Source: Aselliscus stoliczkanus
Taxonomy: Eukaryota; Chordata; Mammalia; Chiroptera; Hipposideridae
Reading direction: 5' to 3'
DNA: 64,000 nt
Assembly: GCA_033961575.1 (NCBI GenBank)
Contig: CM066730.1
Span: 149,819,523-149,883,522, forward strand
This document shows positions 10,455 to 23,865 of this stretch, piece by piece. The notes under the pieces are model-generated. The model was not told where the DNA came from. It saw only the letters and a list, made by a program, of their open reading frames with translations, and ran no database searches. The translations under genes were made by a program, and so were the position numbers. Position 1 is the stretch's first letter. Every line of letters begins with the position of its first letter.

Positions 10455-11060
10455 GATATAAAATGTGATTGTTAGGAGCTTAGACTCTGAAGTCAGACTG
10501 CCTAGGTTCAAATCCTAGCTCTGCCACTTAATGGCTGTATAAACTTAAGCAAGTTAATTTTTCTAAGCCTCAGTGTCTTTTTTTTTTTTTAAGATTTTTT
10601 ATTGGGGAATTGGGGGAGGGGAACAGCGTTGGGGAATCAGGGAAGGGGAACAGACAAGTTGCTGTCTTTTTGTTCTTCAGTTGAGTTGCGGAGGATGTTG
10701 CTTCACTGTTGGTATCGTCATTGCGCTCTTCCCGGATGAGGCAGATCAGTTGCTGGCCTCTGGATGTCGCTCACCGCGGCTATTGGCAGCTCACTCTTGG
10801 CTGCCAGCCGCTCACGCTGGCTGCGGGCCACTCACTGTAGCCTATGGCAGCCCACTGCAGCAGGGGCTGCAGCCCACACCATCACCGGGGCTCACACAGC
10901 CCAGCTCCAGGTGGAGCTGTTGTTAGCTGTAGAGGGCAGTGTCACTGGCCCTCATGTGGGATCCAAACCGGGGCCGCTGGCATCCCAAAACCAGCGCTTA
11001 ACCAATGCGCCACTCGGCCGGCCCAGCCTCAGTTTCTTTACCTACAAAAAATGGGGACAA
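10455..11060 (+). repeat. MIR element (sense), split by a SINE
   Basis: Bases 10455-10580 read GGAGCTTAGACTCTGAAGTC ... CTCTGCCACTTAATGGCTG ... AAGCCTCAGTGTC. The copy resumes after the SINE at 11025 with AGCCTCAGTTTCTTTACC. Confidence 0.75.
10581..11024 (-). mobile_element. Long tRNA-headed SINE (antisense)
   Basis: Tail (AAGATTTTTTATTGGGG) at left, body, and head (CACTCGGCCGGCCC) at right. Flanked by AGCCTCAGTKTCTTT at 10566-10580 and 11025-11039, inside a MIR. Confidence 0.9.
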
Positions 11061-13437
11061 AGAAGCAATTGGCTATATTCAGAAAATGTATCGATTTGAA
11101 GGAAATTTTTTACAAAATGTAGTTTTACTAGTTTCTAAAGCCCAATGTGTTTCAGAATGTGAACTTATGGTTATTTTAATTTCCGTTATTGTGACTATAA
11201 TCATGCAATAAAGTTGGGACCAATTGCATAATTTCTGTGCGCCTGTACCTCATCTGTGAAATTATTATTTCTTAGGTCCTATATTTTTTGATTCTGGGTA
11301 AAAATCTCTCTCTGGTGAACTAGAATATAAACTCCATAAGCATACATATTAAAGCTTCTTCATTTAATATGATTTAGTTCAACTGGGGCACCAGGTAGAA
11401 AATATGGAAATGATATTTGGGCTAAGCCATGAAAAACATAGGATTTCTTATTTGGAGAAGAGAAATTTTATTTATATTTTCCACGAGTAGAAAGCCGGTC
11501 CTTGGTACTTTCTGTTTAGTCTAAGGTTGGATCTATGCCATGGATTCCCTAGCCTTGATGCTAGAAAAGAAAATTGTTTAATAAACAGTTTTAATCATTT
11601 CCATTTCCCATTTCCTTTTGTGCCACCATTCAGTTTAGAAGGCAGGAGAATCAGAACTCTTTTAAGCCATGAGCTACTCGTAGATTTTTTAATAATTTCT
11701 TACTAATCTTGAAGCTCTCAGAGCTGTTGCTACACATTTAAGCATGGTAAGCTCTATCAAGGGCCACCTGCAAAGAACTTGGTTGTTAGGGGCTGTGAGG
11801 CCATTTCTGCACTTTTTGAGTTTTGCTCACTCCTAAATGGCACGTAGAGCATGTTGAAGGCAAGGAAAACATGGCATATTTATAGGATAACAGACTGGTA
11901 GGGCCTCACCCCATAGCAGGTTTTTATAGAAGGTCAGCGATTTTCCTGGAAACTCAGATGTCAGAGCCATTGTGATACGCAGTGGGGAGGGGGCTGTGAT
12001 ACAATTTTATTATTATATTTCTAAACTATGTAGAGGTCAGGTAAGGAAGCTGTCTCAGCCACAAAACAGAAAGGTGAAATGAAGCATCTCATTTTCTCAG
12101 CTCCTTGAAAGTATTTAGTGTGTAATTTAGGGCTTGCTCAGTGTTAAAGCACTTGAGGTTTTGTTGTTGTTGTTTCTTGTGTGTGAAATGATAGGGACAC
12201 GAAGGGAGCAGCTGCCTGACTTTTTTCTTCAAAAGCCAGATCTCTACCAGGCCTGCCATCCCTGACTGCTGTGTACCAAAAAGACATGCTGTACCAAGAA
12301 GGGAAAAATGGGTGTTTGACCTTTGTGGCCTGCTGGAGCCACTAGGGATCAAATATATGTTGCTCCTGTATGCCTGCCTACTCCCTCTCCCACCAATTCA
12401 TCCATTATCTTAATCATTTCAAGACCTACAACTGATAAAAGACACTATTTTTAAAGCCTATATAGTTCTTGGGTATTTGACTTTTTGATAAGTAGGATGA
12501 TTTCACAATGTACATGTTTTCTTTTTGTATTTTAGGAAAATGTGAATAAAGTATCATCACAAAAATGATATTCAGGAAAACTTGTCTATAAAGTAGTTGT
12601 TTTCCCATGATTTCTAAGCAATTTTTGTGTGGTTGTTTCTTGTCATTTTATTTGTCGAGAGCCTGCCATGTTCGGGGCCGTGAGCTGACCACTTTACATG
12701 GTTTTTTCCCTTATTTTGTAGACGAGGGTGTCAAGAGTCAGAGAAGGTGAGAGAGCCAAAATTTAAATAAATCTGCTCTAATGAAATAATAGATTGATGC
12801 AATGATATTAATGACTACTAAGACTATTAGGTGAAAAGTTGACAGGGAACTTAATTTCCAAAGTAATGGTGCTATGTGCTAGGAGTAGAGGTGTAACACC
12901 GCACAGTGTCACTGCACCACACTGTGCTTTCCATGTCTTAGGAGGTTTCTTGCCTTTTAGGCATTCCACATGGTTTCCATTTTTGAATTGTATGCTTTGA
13001 GGAAGAAATGTTGTCCTAATCTTCCTTGTTCTTTTCCCTGTCCCTCCTTTTGGCAATCTTTTGGTTTCTCTTTTATTTGTAGCATTCGCTTTACTCTAGA
13101 TTGTACTGGTGTTATTTGTCTTTGCCCACCACCTAGAGCTCAAAATTTATTACAGAGGTTTTTAACTTATTTGGGGTTCCTCATTAACTTTTTGGAGACT
13201 TGTGATGAATGCTGTGGACTTGTGATGAAAGCTGTCTCCCCAGAAAAATGTACATATGTACAAACAAAAGTTTCTTATTAGTTCAGGAGGACTCCAGGGT
13301 AAAGATTTTTTCTAGATTGTGTGTTCCCTAAAAGCAATACCTGAGTTGCACTGACCTTTGTGTCTTGGCAGAGCTTACCATGTGTATAGGAGACACCCAG
13401 CAAATAGTTTCTAAAGTGATTAATTGAAATGCAAACT
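11061..13437. other. Intron sequence, no firm element
   Basis: A/T-rich intron sequence. A weak antisense MIR-like patch may lie at about 12660-12760. No exon, RNA gene or regulatory motif could be supported. Confidence 0.45.
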
Positions 13438-14537
<1,100 letters not shown>

Positions 14538-14670
14538 TAGAGGTTTGCAATTATAATCACTTAACCTTAATGAATTAATTCTATCCAAACAATTATGTAT
14601 TTAAACTCTTAGTTTATTAAGGCAGTCCAATTGTCTACCTCAGAAAGGCTTTGTCAAAAAAGGACAGAGA

Positions 14671-14779
14671 GGGCCGGCCGAGTGGCACGGTGGTTGGGTG
14701 CTGGCTTGGGAGGCCAGCGGCCCCGGTTCGGGTCCCGCATGTGAGGGTCAGTGACACTGCCCTAAAAACAAAACAAAAC
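14671..14779 (+). mobile_element. Short tRNA-headed SINE
   Basis: Head GGGCCGGCCGAGTGGCACGG, B-box GGTTCGGGTCC, tail of AAAAC repeats. Exact 15-bp target duplication AAAAAAGGACAGAGA at 14656-14670 and 14780-14794, so a young insertion. Confidence 0.92.
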
Positions 14780-15289
14780 AAAAAAGGACAGAGAAAGTTA
14801 GTTTTTTTGATCGAGTTTACGGACTTTATTTGTCCATGCAATCAATCCCTAACCCCAGGAGAGCCTGGAATATTTTAGAGTGTGAGAAAGCATGAAATAA
14901 ATTTTGTTATTCAGTTTTTCTCTGTTTGACTTATTTCACTTAGCATAAACTTTCCAGGTCTATCCATGTTGTCACAAATGGTAACATTTCATTCTTTTTA
15001 TGGCCGAGTAATATTCCATTGTATATTTGTACCACATCTTCTTTATTAATTATCTATTGATGCACATCTAGGTTGCTTCCATACCTTGGCTATTGTAAAC
15101 AGTGCTGCAATGAACATATGAGGGGTGCATATATCTTTTCAAATTAGCGTTTTGGATTTCTTTGGGTAAATACCCAGAAGTGGAATTGCTGGGTCTTAAT
15201 GTAGTTCTATTTAATTTTTTGAGGAACCTCCAAACCTTTTCCATAGTGGTGGCACCAATTTACAATCCCACCAACCGTGGGAATTTTTT

Positions 15290-15720
15290 CTTTTTTTTTA
15301 AAGATTTTATTGGGGAATTGGTGGGGGGGGAATCGGGGAAGGGGAACAGACAAGTTGCCGTCTTCTTGTTCTTCAGTTTAGTTGCGGAGGATGTTGCTTC
15401 ACTGTTGGTATCGTCATTGCGCTCTTCCTGGATGAGGCAGATCGGTCGCTGGCCTCTGGATGTCGCTCATCGCGGCTATTGGCAGCTCACACTTGGCTGC
15501 CAGCCGCTCACGCTGGCTGCGGGCCACTCACTGCAGCCTATGGCAGCCCACTGCAGCAGGGGCTGCAGCCCACACCATCACCGGGACTCGCACAGCCCAG
15601 CTCCAGGTGAAGCTGTTGTTAGCTGTAGAGGGCAGTGTCACTGGCCCTCATGTGGGATCCGAACCGGGGCCGCTGGCATCCCAAAACCAGCGCTTAACCA
15701 ATGCGCCACTTGGCCGGCCC
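15290..15720 (-). mobile_element. Long tRNA-headed SINE (antisense)
   Basis: AAGATTTTATTGGGGAATT at left and CACTTGGCCGGCCC at right. It is inserted in the antisense L1; the flanks GTGGGAATTTTTTC / GTGGTATTTTTTCC form an imperfect duplication. Confidence 0.85.
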
Positions 15721-15929
15721 CAGTGGTATTTTTTCCTCGTCCTCGCCAACATTTGTTGCTTGTTGATTCATTGATGACTGCCATTCTGACAGGTGGAAGA
15801 TGATATCTCATTGTGGTTTTTATTTGCATTTTTCTGATGATTAGTGACATTGAACATCTTTTCATATGTCTACTGGCCATTTGTAAGTCCTCTTTGGAGA
15901 AATGTCTATTCAGGTCTTCTGCACATTTT

Positions 15930-16040
15930 TTTCATTTTTTTTTTTTTTTTTTTTAGCTGAGCCATCCTCAACGGCAACTCAGCTTAGGCAGGCATCAAAC
16001 CGCCATTGCTTAGAGCTCAGCTCACACTCTTGAGCGAACT
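15930..16040 (-). mobile_element. Second-type SINE (GGATGGCTCAGCT end), antisense, 5'-truncated
   Basis: T-run, then AGCTGAGCCATCCT and the reverse complement of the GCTCTGAGCAA module, ending within the head near CTTGAGCGAACT. The GGCCGGCC start is missing. Confidence 0.7.
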
Positions 16041-16339
16041 GCCCATTGTAAAATCAGATTGTTAAGTTGTTTGGTGTTCAATTGTGTGATTTCTTTATAA
16101 ATTTTTGGTATTAGCCTCTTATCAGATATATCATTGGTGAATATCTTCTTCCATTCAGCAGGTTGTCTTTCCGTTTTGTTGATGGTTTCCTTTGCTGTGC
16201 AAAAACTTTTTAGTTTGATGTAGTCCCATTTGTTTATGTTTTCTCTTTTGTTTCCCTTGCCCAAGGTGACATATCAGAAAATGTATTACTAAGAGCAATG
16301 TCAGAGAGTTTACTGCCTGTGTTTTCTTCTAGGAGTTTT

Positions 16340-16643
16340 TTGTTTTTTTAAGTAGTTTCAGGTGTACAACACAGTGCACTAGTTATACATTTTACCCCTC
16401 AAAGTGACAACCCCCTACCCCCAATTCGCCACCCCACTCCCCCCCCATATCATATATATCTGTTACTCTTCCTCTGACTCTCTTCCACAGTATAATCCAC
16501 ATCCCGTGACTATCTATATATATATTCAATTACAGTAGGTGTACAACCTCTGCTTCAGTTATACAGTGCAGTGATCAAACCTCTACTCCATCCATGAAAT
16601 GGTCTCCCTAGCAAGACCTATGACCATCTGACACCCCACAAAA
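16340..16643 (-). mobile_element. 5'-truncated young L1 tail (3' UTR only), antisense
   Basis: The 3' UTR matches that of the HAL1-like element at 685-1020 (TTTCAGGTGTACAACACAG, CCCCTCAAAGTGACAACC, ATCCCGTGAC). Flanked by an exact 15-bp duplication TCTTCTAGGAGTTTT at 16325-16339 and 16644-16658, inside older L1. Confidence 0.85.
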
Positions 16644-17956
16644 TCTTCTAGGAGTTTTATGGTTTGGGGTATTACATTTAATCCATTTTGAGTTTATTCT
16701 TGTATATGGTATAAGAAGGTGACCTAGTTTCATTTTTTTTTGTATGTATCTATCGAGTTTTCCCAACACCATTTATTCAATAGAGTGTCTTTACTCCATT
16801 GTATAGTCTTGCCTCCTTAGATTAATTGACCATATAGGTGTGGGTTTATTATATTTCTGGGCTCTCTATTCTGTTCCATTGATCTATGTGTATGTTTTTA
16901 TGGAAGTACCATGCTGTTTTGATTACTATGGCCTTATAGTATAGTTTGATATCAGGTATTGTGATATCTCCAACTTTGTTCCTCTTTCTCAAGACAGCTG
17001 TGGCTATTTGGGGTCTTTTATGGTTCCATATAAATTTTAGGATTATTTGTTTGAGTTGTATGAAAAATGTTGGTATTTTAATAGGGATTGCACTGAATCT
17101 ATAGATTCCTTTGGGTAGTATGGACATTTTAATGATATTAATTCTTCCTGTCCATGAGCATGGTATATGCTTCCATTTATTTGTATTTTCTTCTGTTTTT
17201 TTTTTCCCTTCAATTTTATAATTGAAGTCATAATTTTCTGAATGCAGGTCTTTTTCTTCTTTGGTTAAATTTATTCCTAGGCATTTTTTTTTTATGCAAT
17301 TGTAAGCTGGATTGTTTTTTAAATTTCTCTTTCTGATAATTCATAATTGATATATAGAAATGCCACCAATTTCTAAATATTTATTTTGTATCCTGCTACT
17401 TTACTGAATTCATTTATCAATTCTAATAGTTTTTTGGTGGAATCTTTAGAGTTCTCTATACATAGTATTATATTTTCTGCAAATAATGACAGTTTTTTCT
17501 TCCTTTCCAATTTGGATGCCTTTTATTTCTTTTTCTTGTCTGATTGATGTGGCTAAGATTTCCAATACTATGTTGACTAAAAGTGGTGAAAGTAGACATC
17601 CTTCCCTTGTTCCTGATTATAAGGAAAATGCTTTTAGCTTTTCACCATTGAGTATGATGTTAGCTGTGGGTTTCTCATATATGGGTTTTATTATGTTGAG
17701 GTATGTTCTTTCCATTCCCACTTTGCTGAGAGTTCTTATCATAAATAGATCCTCTGTTTTGTCAAACACTTTTTCTGCACCTATTGATAGGATCATAAGA
17801 TTTTATCTTTCATTTTGTTTATGTGATATTTCGTTAATTTATTCACAGATATTGAGCCAACTTTACATCCCAGGAATAAATCCTATTTGATCATGGCATA
17901 TGAACTTTTTAATGTATTGCTTGATTTTGTTTGCTAATATTTTGTTGAGGATTTTT

Positions 17957-18515
17957 TTTTTAAGATTTTTTTATACAGAATTGGGGAAGGGGAACAGTGT
18001 TGGGGAATTGGGGAAGGGGAACAGCCAAGTTGTTGTCCTTCAAGCTTAGTTGTGGAGGGCGCAGCTAACTCAGCTCCAAGTCCAGTTGCCACCCAGCCGC
18101 CTGTCGGCTGCTTGCAGCCGCTCAGCTCAGGGTGTTGTGTTCAGTCTTAGTTGCAGGTGGGCATAGCCCACCATCCCATGCAGGAGTCCAACCGGAAACC
18201 TTGTTGCTAAGAGCGCACGCTCTAACCACAGAGCCATCCGGCTGCCTGTTGGCAGCTCAGGGCAACTCAGTTCAAGGTGCCGTGTTCAATTTTAGTTGCA
18301 AGTGGGCATAGCCCACCATCCCATGTGGGAGTAGAACTGGCAACGTTGTTGTTAGAAGCACAGTGCTCTCACCAGCTGAGCCATCCTGCCATCTCTGTTG
18401 GCAGCTCAGTGGCAGCTCAGCTCGCGCACAGCTCCCTTGCCCATGTGGGAATCTAAATGGCGACCCTATTGCTCAGAACTCATGCTCTTAACCAACTGAG
18501 CCACTCGGCCGGCCC
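17957..18515 (-). mobile_element. Composite SINE (antisense)
   Basis: Tail with CAGAATTGGGGAAGGGGAAC, then several tRNA-like modules, each with a CATCCCATG...GGAGT B-box region, and the head CACTCGGCCGGCCC. Target duplication TGTTGAGGATTTTT at 17943-17956 and 18516-18529. Confidence 0.88.
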
Positions 18516-18979
18516 TGTTGAGGATTTTTGAAACTACGTTCATCAGAAATATCAACCTATAATTTTCTTTTTTTCATAGTGTCTTTGTCTGGTTTTAGGA
18601 TCAGCTTAATGATGGCCTTATAAAGTGAGGTTGGGAGCCTTCCATTCTCTTGAATTTTTTTGGAATAGCTTGAGAAGGATAGGTGTTAATTCTTCTTTGA
18701 ATGTTTGGTAAAATTCACCTGGGAAGCCATCTGGTCCAGGACTTTTGTTTGTGGGGAGTTTTTGATTACTGATTCGATTTTGTTAGTAGTAATCAGTCTG
18801 TTCAGATTTCCTTTTTCTTTCTGATTCACTCTTGGTTCAATCCAGATTTTTTGAGCTTTAGACTCTGTATTCAACTGACCATTTCCATATCGCAGAGACA
18901 TCCCAAGGTCAACATACTCAAAAGTGAATTTATCTTCTTCCCCAAACTTGCTCAATAAATAGCTCCACCATCATGATAA

Positions 18980-19943
18980 GAAACCTTATTGTCATCCCTA
19001 ACACCTTTTTCTTTCTTATAAGCCAGATGTATTTCATTGCAAGACCTGTTAATTTTACCTTCTAAGTATATTTCATAATTTTCCACCTCTTTATATATTT
19101 AGGGTGATACTGCCATCACCCTAAATCAAACCACTATAATCTCCCACCTAGATTGCTACCGTAGCTTTTTCAGGACAGGACTTCTTTTTTTTTTTTTTTT
19201 TTTTTTTTAGCTGAGCCATCCTGCCACCTGTTGGCAGCTCAACGGCAACTCAGCTCGGGCTGGCATCGAACCGCAGTTGCTCAGAGCTCAGCTCGCACTC
19301 TTGAGCGAGCTCTTAACCAACTAAGCCACTCGGCCAGCCCGCTACCGTAGCTTTTTAACTGATCTTTTCCCGTATCTACTATTGCTTCCTTCTATTCCAT
19401 TCTCCATGCAGCCATCCAAAGTAACTTATCTATAACTACAGATTTTTTAAATGTTGCTTTTTGTTTAAAATCCTCCAATGATCTCCTATTGCTCTTAGGA
19501 TAGAATCCAAATTTCATATGCTTTACAAAATCTTGCATGATCTGGCTTTTGCCTGTGTTTTTACATGATATTCCCTCTCCTTGGAATGCTCTTCCTATCT
19601 TCACCCCCTTAATGTAGAGATACTTAAATACCACAATAATTTATGACTTCATGTCTTTTTGAACAAAAAAATACAGTGTTTCCTCTGCCAAGCTAACATC
19701 TACTCATTTCTCAGGTGTTTGCTTAAATGTCACTATCTCAGGGAAAACTTCATTGACCTATCTTTCTTTCCACACAAATAAGTACATGTGTGATTTTTTG
19801 CTTAACATCCCTTTCCCCAGTTAATCTATCAGCTCCACAAGGACAAAGGACTTTATCTGCTTTGTTTACCACTATATATCCAGTATTTGTCACAGACCCT
19901 AGCACATAGCAGGCCTCAATAAATATTGGTTGAATAAATGAAA
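18980..19943 (+). repeat. L2 3' region (sense), split by a SINE
   Basis: L2 order: CCCACCTAGATTGCTACC, AAAATCCTCCAATGATCTCC, CTTGCATGATCTGGC, CTTGGAATGCTCTTCC, CACAAGGACAAAGGACTTT, ending CCTCAATAAATATTGGTTGAATAAATG. Confidence 0.7.
19171..19340 (-). mobile_element. Second-type SINE (antisense)
   Basis: T-run then AGCTGAGCCATCCTGCCACC, ending CACTCGGCCAGCCC. Exact 16-bp duplication GCTACCGTAGCTTTTT at 19155-19170 and 19341-19356. A 14-base non-SINE stretch (19171-19184) lies between the poly(A) and the left duplication. Confidence 0.88.
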
Positions 19944-20792
19944 ATGTCTTAGAAAATCCTTCTTGGGGTCTTTTGCCAATTCATGCTGTCTCAGATGACT
20001 TTGATTCCTTTAACAGTTCACACCAGTTCCTTGTACTTTGCTGCCTGGATGCCTCAAATATTGACTTACTCCCTTTCTTGCTGCAACAACCCATTTTGAC
20101 GGCTCAGTTTCTCATCTCCTGGGCTCATTGTACACTAGCAAACATTTACACAGTTTACCTTCCTTTCTTTCCTATGAAATAAACAAACCCTTTTGAAGTT
20201 TTAGGTGAAATTTTACTCCCAGTAACTCTCAAGGTTTTGCCTTATCCTTGTCCTATCCCAGCAGTTTTCTAGTCTGCACACTAGATATTTATAAATTGTG
20301 CCTTATTTCTTCCACAGCTGCTGCCACTACCACTACCTGGGCCAAAAAGATTCTCCGGTTTTCTCCATACCGTTTCAGATCCTTAGAGGGGCTATCTTTG
20401 CACACTTCCAGCCTGTTGATTAAAGCCAGCTCCCCTGGTCAACTGGGCCCTGCTCCTACTTTTTGATATCCTAATTGAACCACCCAAGGATCAGAATTGG
20501 TATTCAAACAATGTCTGTCACTTGCTTTTGGAGCACCATTGCTATTGTTTCCTCACCCTCATGCTTAGCAACAAGGTACTCAAAGGCCTAGTTCTTGGTT
20601 TATACCTAGTTTATCTCATTTGATCTATCTCTGTAAAACTATTGAAAACTAGAATCATTCGAGGTGAGACTGTCATCTGCATCATAAACCCCAAGTGATA
20701 ATTCTGTGTATTAACATTTGAGAATCACTTACTAGTGAGAGAACTCTATCATTCTCACTATGTGGAAACTGCATTATTCTGTTAATCCTATA
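19944..20792. other. Intron sequence, no firm element
   Basis: No recognised repeat, ORF with coding character, or RNA signal. Confidence 0.45.
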
Positions 20793-21683
20793 TAGGTATA
20801 CCTCAGAGACATCGCAGGTTCAGTTCCAGACCACTGCAGCAAAGAAACTATCACTAAAGCAAGTCACATGAAGTTTTTTTGCGTATAAAAGTTACATTTA
20901 CACTATACTGTAGTCTATTAAGTGTATAATAGCATTATGTCTTAAAGAAAACAATGAACATACCTTAGTTAAAAAAATACTTTTTTGGGCGAGTGGCACA
21001 TTGGTTAACAGTTGGCTTGGGATGCCAGCTCTGAGCAGCAGGGCCCTGGTTCAGATCCCACATGAGGGCCAGTGACTCTGCGCCCTCTACAGCTAAGATA
21101 GTGAACAACAGCTCGACTTGGAGCTGGGTTGCCATGAGTCGCCAGTGACAGCGTAGGCTGCAGTGGGGCTGGCCGGCAGCTGGAGTGAGCTGCTGTGAGC
21201 CACCGTTAGCGACCGTCCAATGGCCGATGACCGACTGCCTCAGCCAGGAAGAGCGCAATGACGATACCAACATGGGCCAGTGAAGCCACATCCTCTACAA
21301 CTATACTGAAGAACAAAAGGACGACAACTTGACTGTTCCCCTTCCCCAATTCCCCAATAAAATCTTAAAAAAAAAAAACCAGGGTCGGCCGAGTGGTGCG
21401 GTGGTTAAGCGCTGCCTTGGGAAGCCAGCGGCCCCGGTTCGAGTCCCACATATGAGGGCCAGTGACACTGCCCTCAAAAAAAATAAAAAAAACAAAACAA
21501 AACACTTTTTTCCTAAGAAATGCTAACCATCCTCTGAGCCTGTTAGAAAGATGACTCTGATAGACTTGCTTGGCACAGTGTTGCCACAAACCTTCAATTT
21601 GTTAAAAAAAGAACAAACAAAAAAACCACCACAATATTTATGAAGCACAATAAAGCAAAGTGCAATAAAGTGAGGTGTGCCTG
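20793..21683. mobile_element. Tigger-like DNA transposon remnant carrying two SINEs
   Basis: The ends are inverted: TAGGTATACCTCAGAGA at left and GTGAGGTGTGCCTG at right, flanked by TA (20791-20792 and 21684-21685). Internal sequence (TTACATTTACACTATACTGT, GTTGCCACAAACCTTCAATT) is that of a Tigger-class element with its transposase region removed. Interrupted by SINEs at 20987-21503. Confidence 0.75.
20987..21503 (+). mobile_element. Tandem pair: long SINE then short SINE
   Basis: Long unit at 20987-21378: its head is shortened (GGGCGAGTGGCACATTGG), with AATAAAATCTTAAAA at the end. A short unit follows directly at 21379-21503. The pair as a whole is flanked by ACTTTTTT at 20979-20986 and 21504-21511, with no such copy between the units. 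Confidence 0.8.
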
Positions 21684-21809
21684 TATTCTGTGTAGTAGCA
21701 TAGACCAAAAAAATGATTTGGCTGTCTTCAGACACACTATCCAGCTTACATTCAAGGGCCTGAAACCAGCTGGTGGATCACAGAAATAGGAGGCTAGAGG
21801 CCAAAGTAT

Positions 21810-22500
21810 AACCTTGTAGTAAAGAACACAGACTTTCGAGAGAGACCAACATGTAGATCCTGGCTCATACATTTTCCATCTGTTACATTACTTACCTGTA
21901 TAAGCTTTTGGGTTTTTTGGGGTTTTTTTTGTTTTTTTCGTTTTAAAATTAGAATAATAATACGACCTCATAGAGTTGTTTCAAAAGTTCACTGAAATTT
22001 ACTCAACAGCTATTCATTGACTACCTACTATGTGCAAAGCACTGTTCTACACATTGCAAATATATGAGCAAACAAAGCAGTTTATACCCTCAAGGAGCAT
22101 ACATACTAGTGGAGATACATATACTCGTAAAAAGTGCTTAGACTCTAGCATGTAGGAAGCACTCTGTGAATGGTTGTTATTAACAAATATTTAAGAATGA
22201 GGAGGAGTATATTTGTTTTGCTCTGCCACTGTCAGGATACAGAAGAAGCATAGGATATATTATTTGCCCACCTGGATCTTAAATCTAGATGGTAATGAAA
22301 CATATATTTATTCATTCTATAAATATTAACTCTGCTATAATGAGCCAGGCATTGTGAGGTACAAAAATTAATCCCCACTCTTAAAAAATTTCAATTAAGT
22401 TGGAAATATATGAGAAATGCAAATTTCAATGTAAAACAAAATGCAACTGGTCTATAAAAGAAGTAGTAATAAAATGCTCCGAAGGGTGTTACTCTCTTTA
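21810..22500. repeat. Mosaic of MIR- and L2-like pieces
   Basis: Likely MIR sense at 21815-21985 and 22128-22190, with antisense L2 at about 21990-22125 (CTACCTACTATGTGC) and again at 22305-22500 (ATTTATTCATTC, GAGCCAGGCATTG). Diverged; borders uncertain. Confidence 0.45.
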
Positions 22501-22709
22501 TATGCATTTGAGTATAAGATTGACATACTTTGACAGGTGGCAATGGGGTATATGGCTAATTCAGTGAAGGGGTCAAAAAGAGCCTCTCCTGCCAAATGAA
22601 CTCAGCAGTACGTGACCCTTGGCAGCATTAGCCTCTCTCTATACTTATTTTATGGTTTCCATTTCCCATTGTGGCCCTGACTAAAGAGCTGAGACAATAT
22701 TGGCAATGA

Positions 22710-22976
<267 letters not shown>

Positions 22977-23865
22977 TAAGTAAACTGGGCTCACCACACT
23001 TCTGGCTTCATGCATTCTAGCCAACTCACTTGACCTAGCTGTACTAAATACTTGAAAACTAATGGGAGAGAAAACCTGAGCAGTTTGCATCCAAGGAGCC
23101 CTACTACCTCCCCCTGGGAGTTCTCTTCCTTCTGCTCCATTGTCAAAATGAGTTAGCATTGCTGGGGGCGTTTAGTAGTGAAGATTTGAACCCAAGGCTG
23201 CCCAGTGAGGTTTTAAAGAGACTTTTGGTACTGGGGGCTCTCACAGTAGTCTCCCTTTCCCTTCCTTCCCTTCCCTTCCTTTCTTTCCCTTTTTCCTTAA
23301 CACATTTAGTGAATTATATTTCACCTGCCATAAAATGCTCCCATTTTAAAATATATAATTCAGTGGTTTTTCGTATATTCAGATATGTGCAGGCATCACC
23401 ACAGTCAACTTTAGAACATTTTCATCACCTTAAAAAGAAACCCCATAACCTTTAGCTATCATTCCCATATCCCTCATGTCCCCCTCCACCAGCCCTAAGC
23501 AACCACTAATCTACTTTCTGTATCTATAGATTTTCCTGTTCTGGACTTTCTTGGAACAGAATCATATAGTACGTAGTCTTTTGTGACTGGCTTCTTTCAT
23601 TTAGCATAATATTTTCAAGGATTGTTGGGTTATAGCATGTACCAATACTTCATTCCTTTTTATGGGGTATCCATACATAATATTCCATTGCATGGATACC
23701 CCACATTTCGTTTATCTGTTTATCTGTTGATGGATATTTCGATTGTTTCCACCTTTCACCTATTATAAATAATGCTGCTATAAACATTCTCATACAAGTT
23801 TCTAAGTGGAATATGTCTTCATTTCTCTCTAGGAGTGGAATTGATGGGTCACATGATAGCTCTAT

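Larger units (their letters stand above)
14915..18840 (-). repeat. L1 ORF2 3' half and 3' UTR (antisense), with nested insertions
   Basis: Antisense L1. The 3' UTR and ORF2 C-terminus occupy 14915-15290 and 15720-16030. The ORF2 body lies at about 16045-18840, where the minus strand encodes decayed pieces such as [15 protein letters not shown] and [16 protein letters not shown] (16849-17127), characteristic of the ORF2p C-terminal part. RT-region sequence with 'SPDQMASQ'-like remnants lies at about 18690-18780. Interrupted by SINEs at 15290, 15930 and 17957 and by a younger L1 tail at 16340. Many stops; inactive. Confidence 0.8.
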
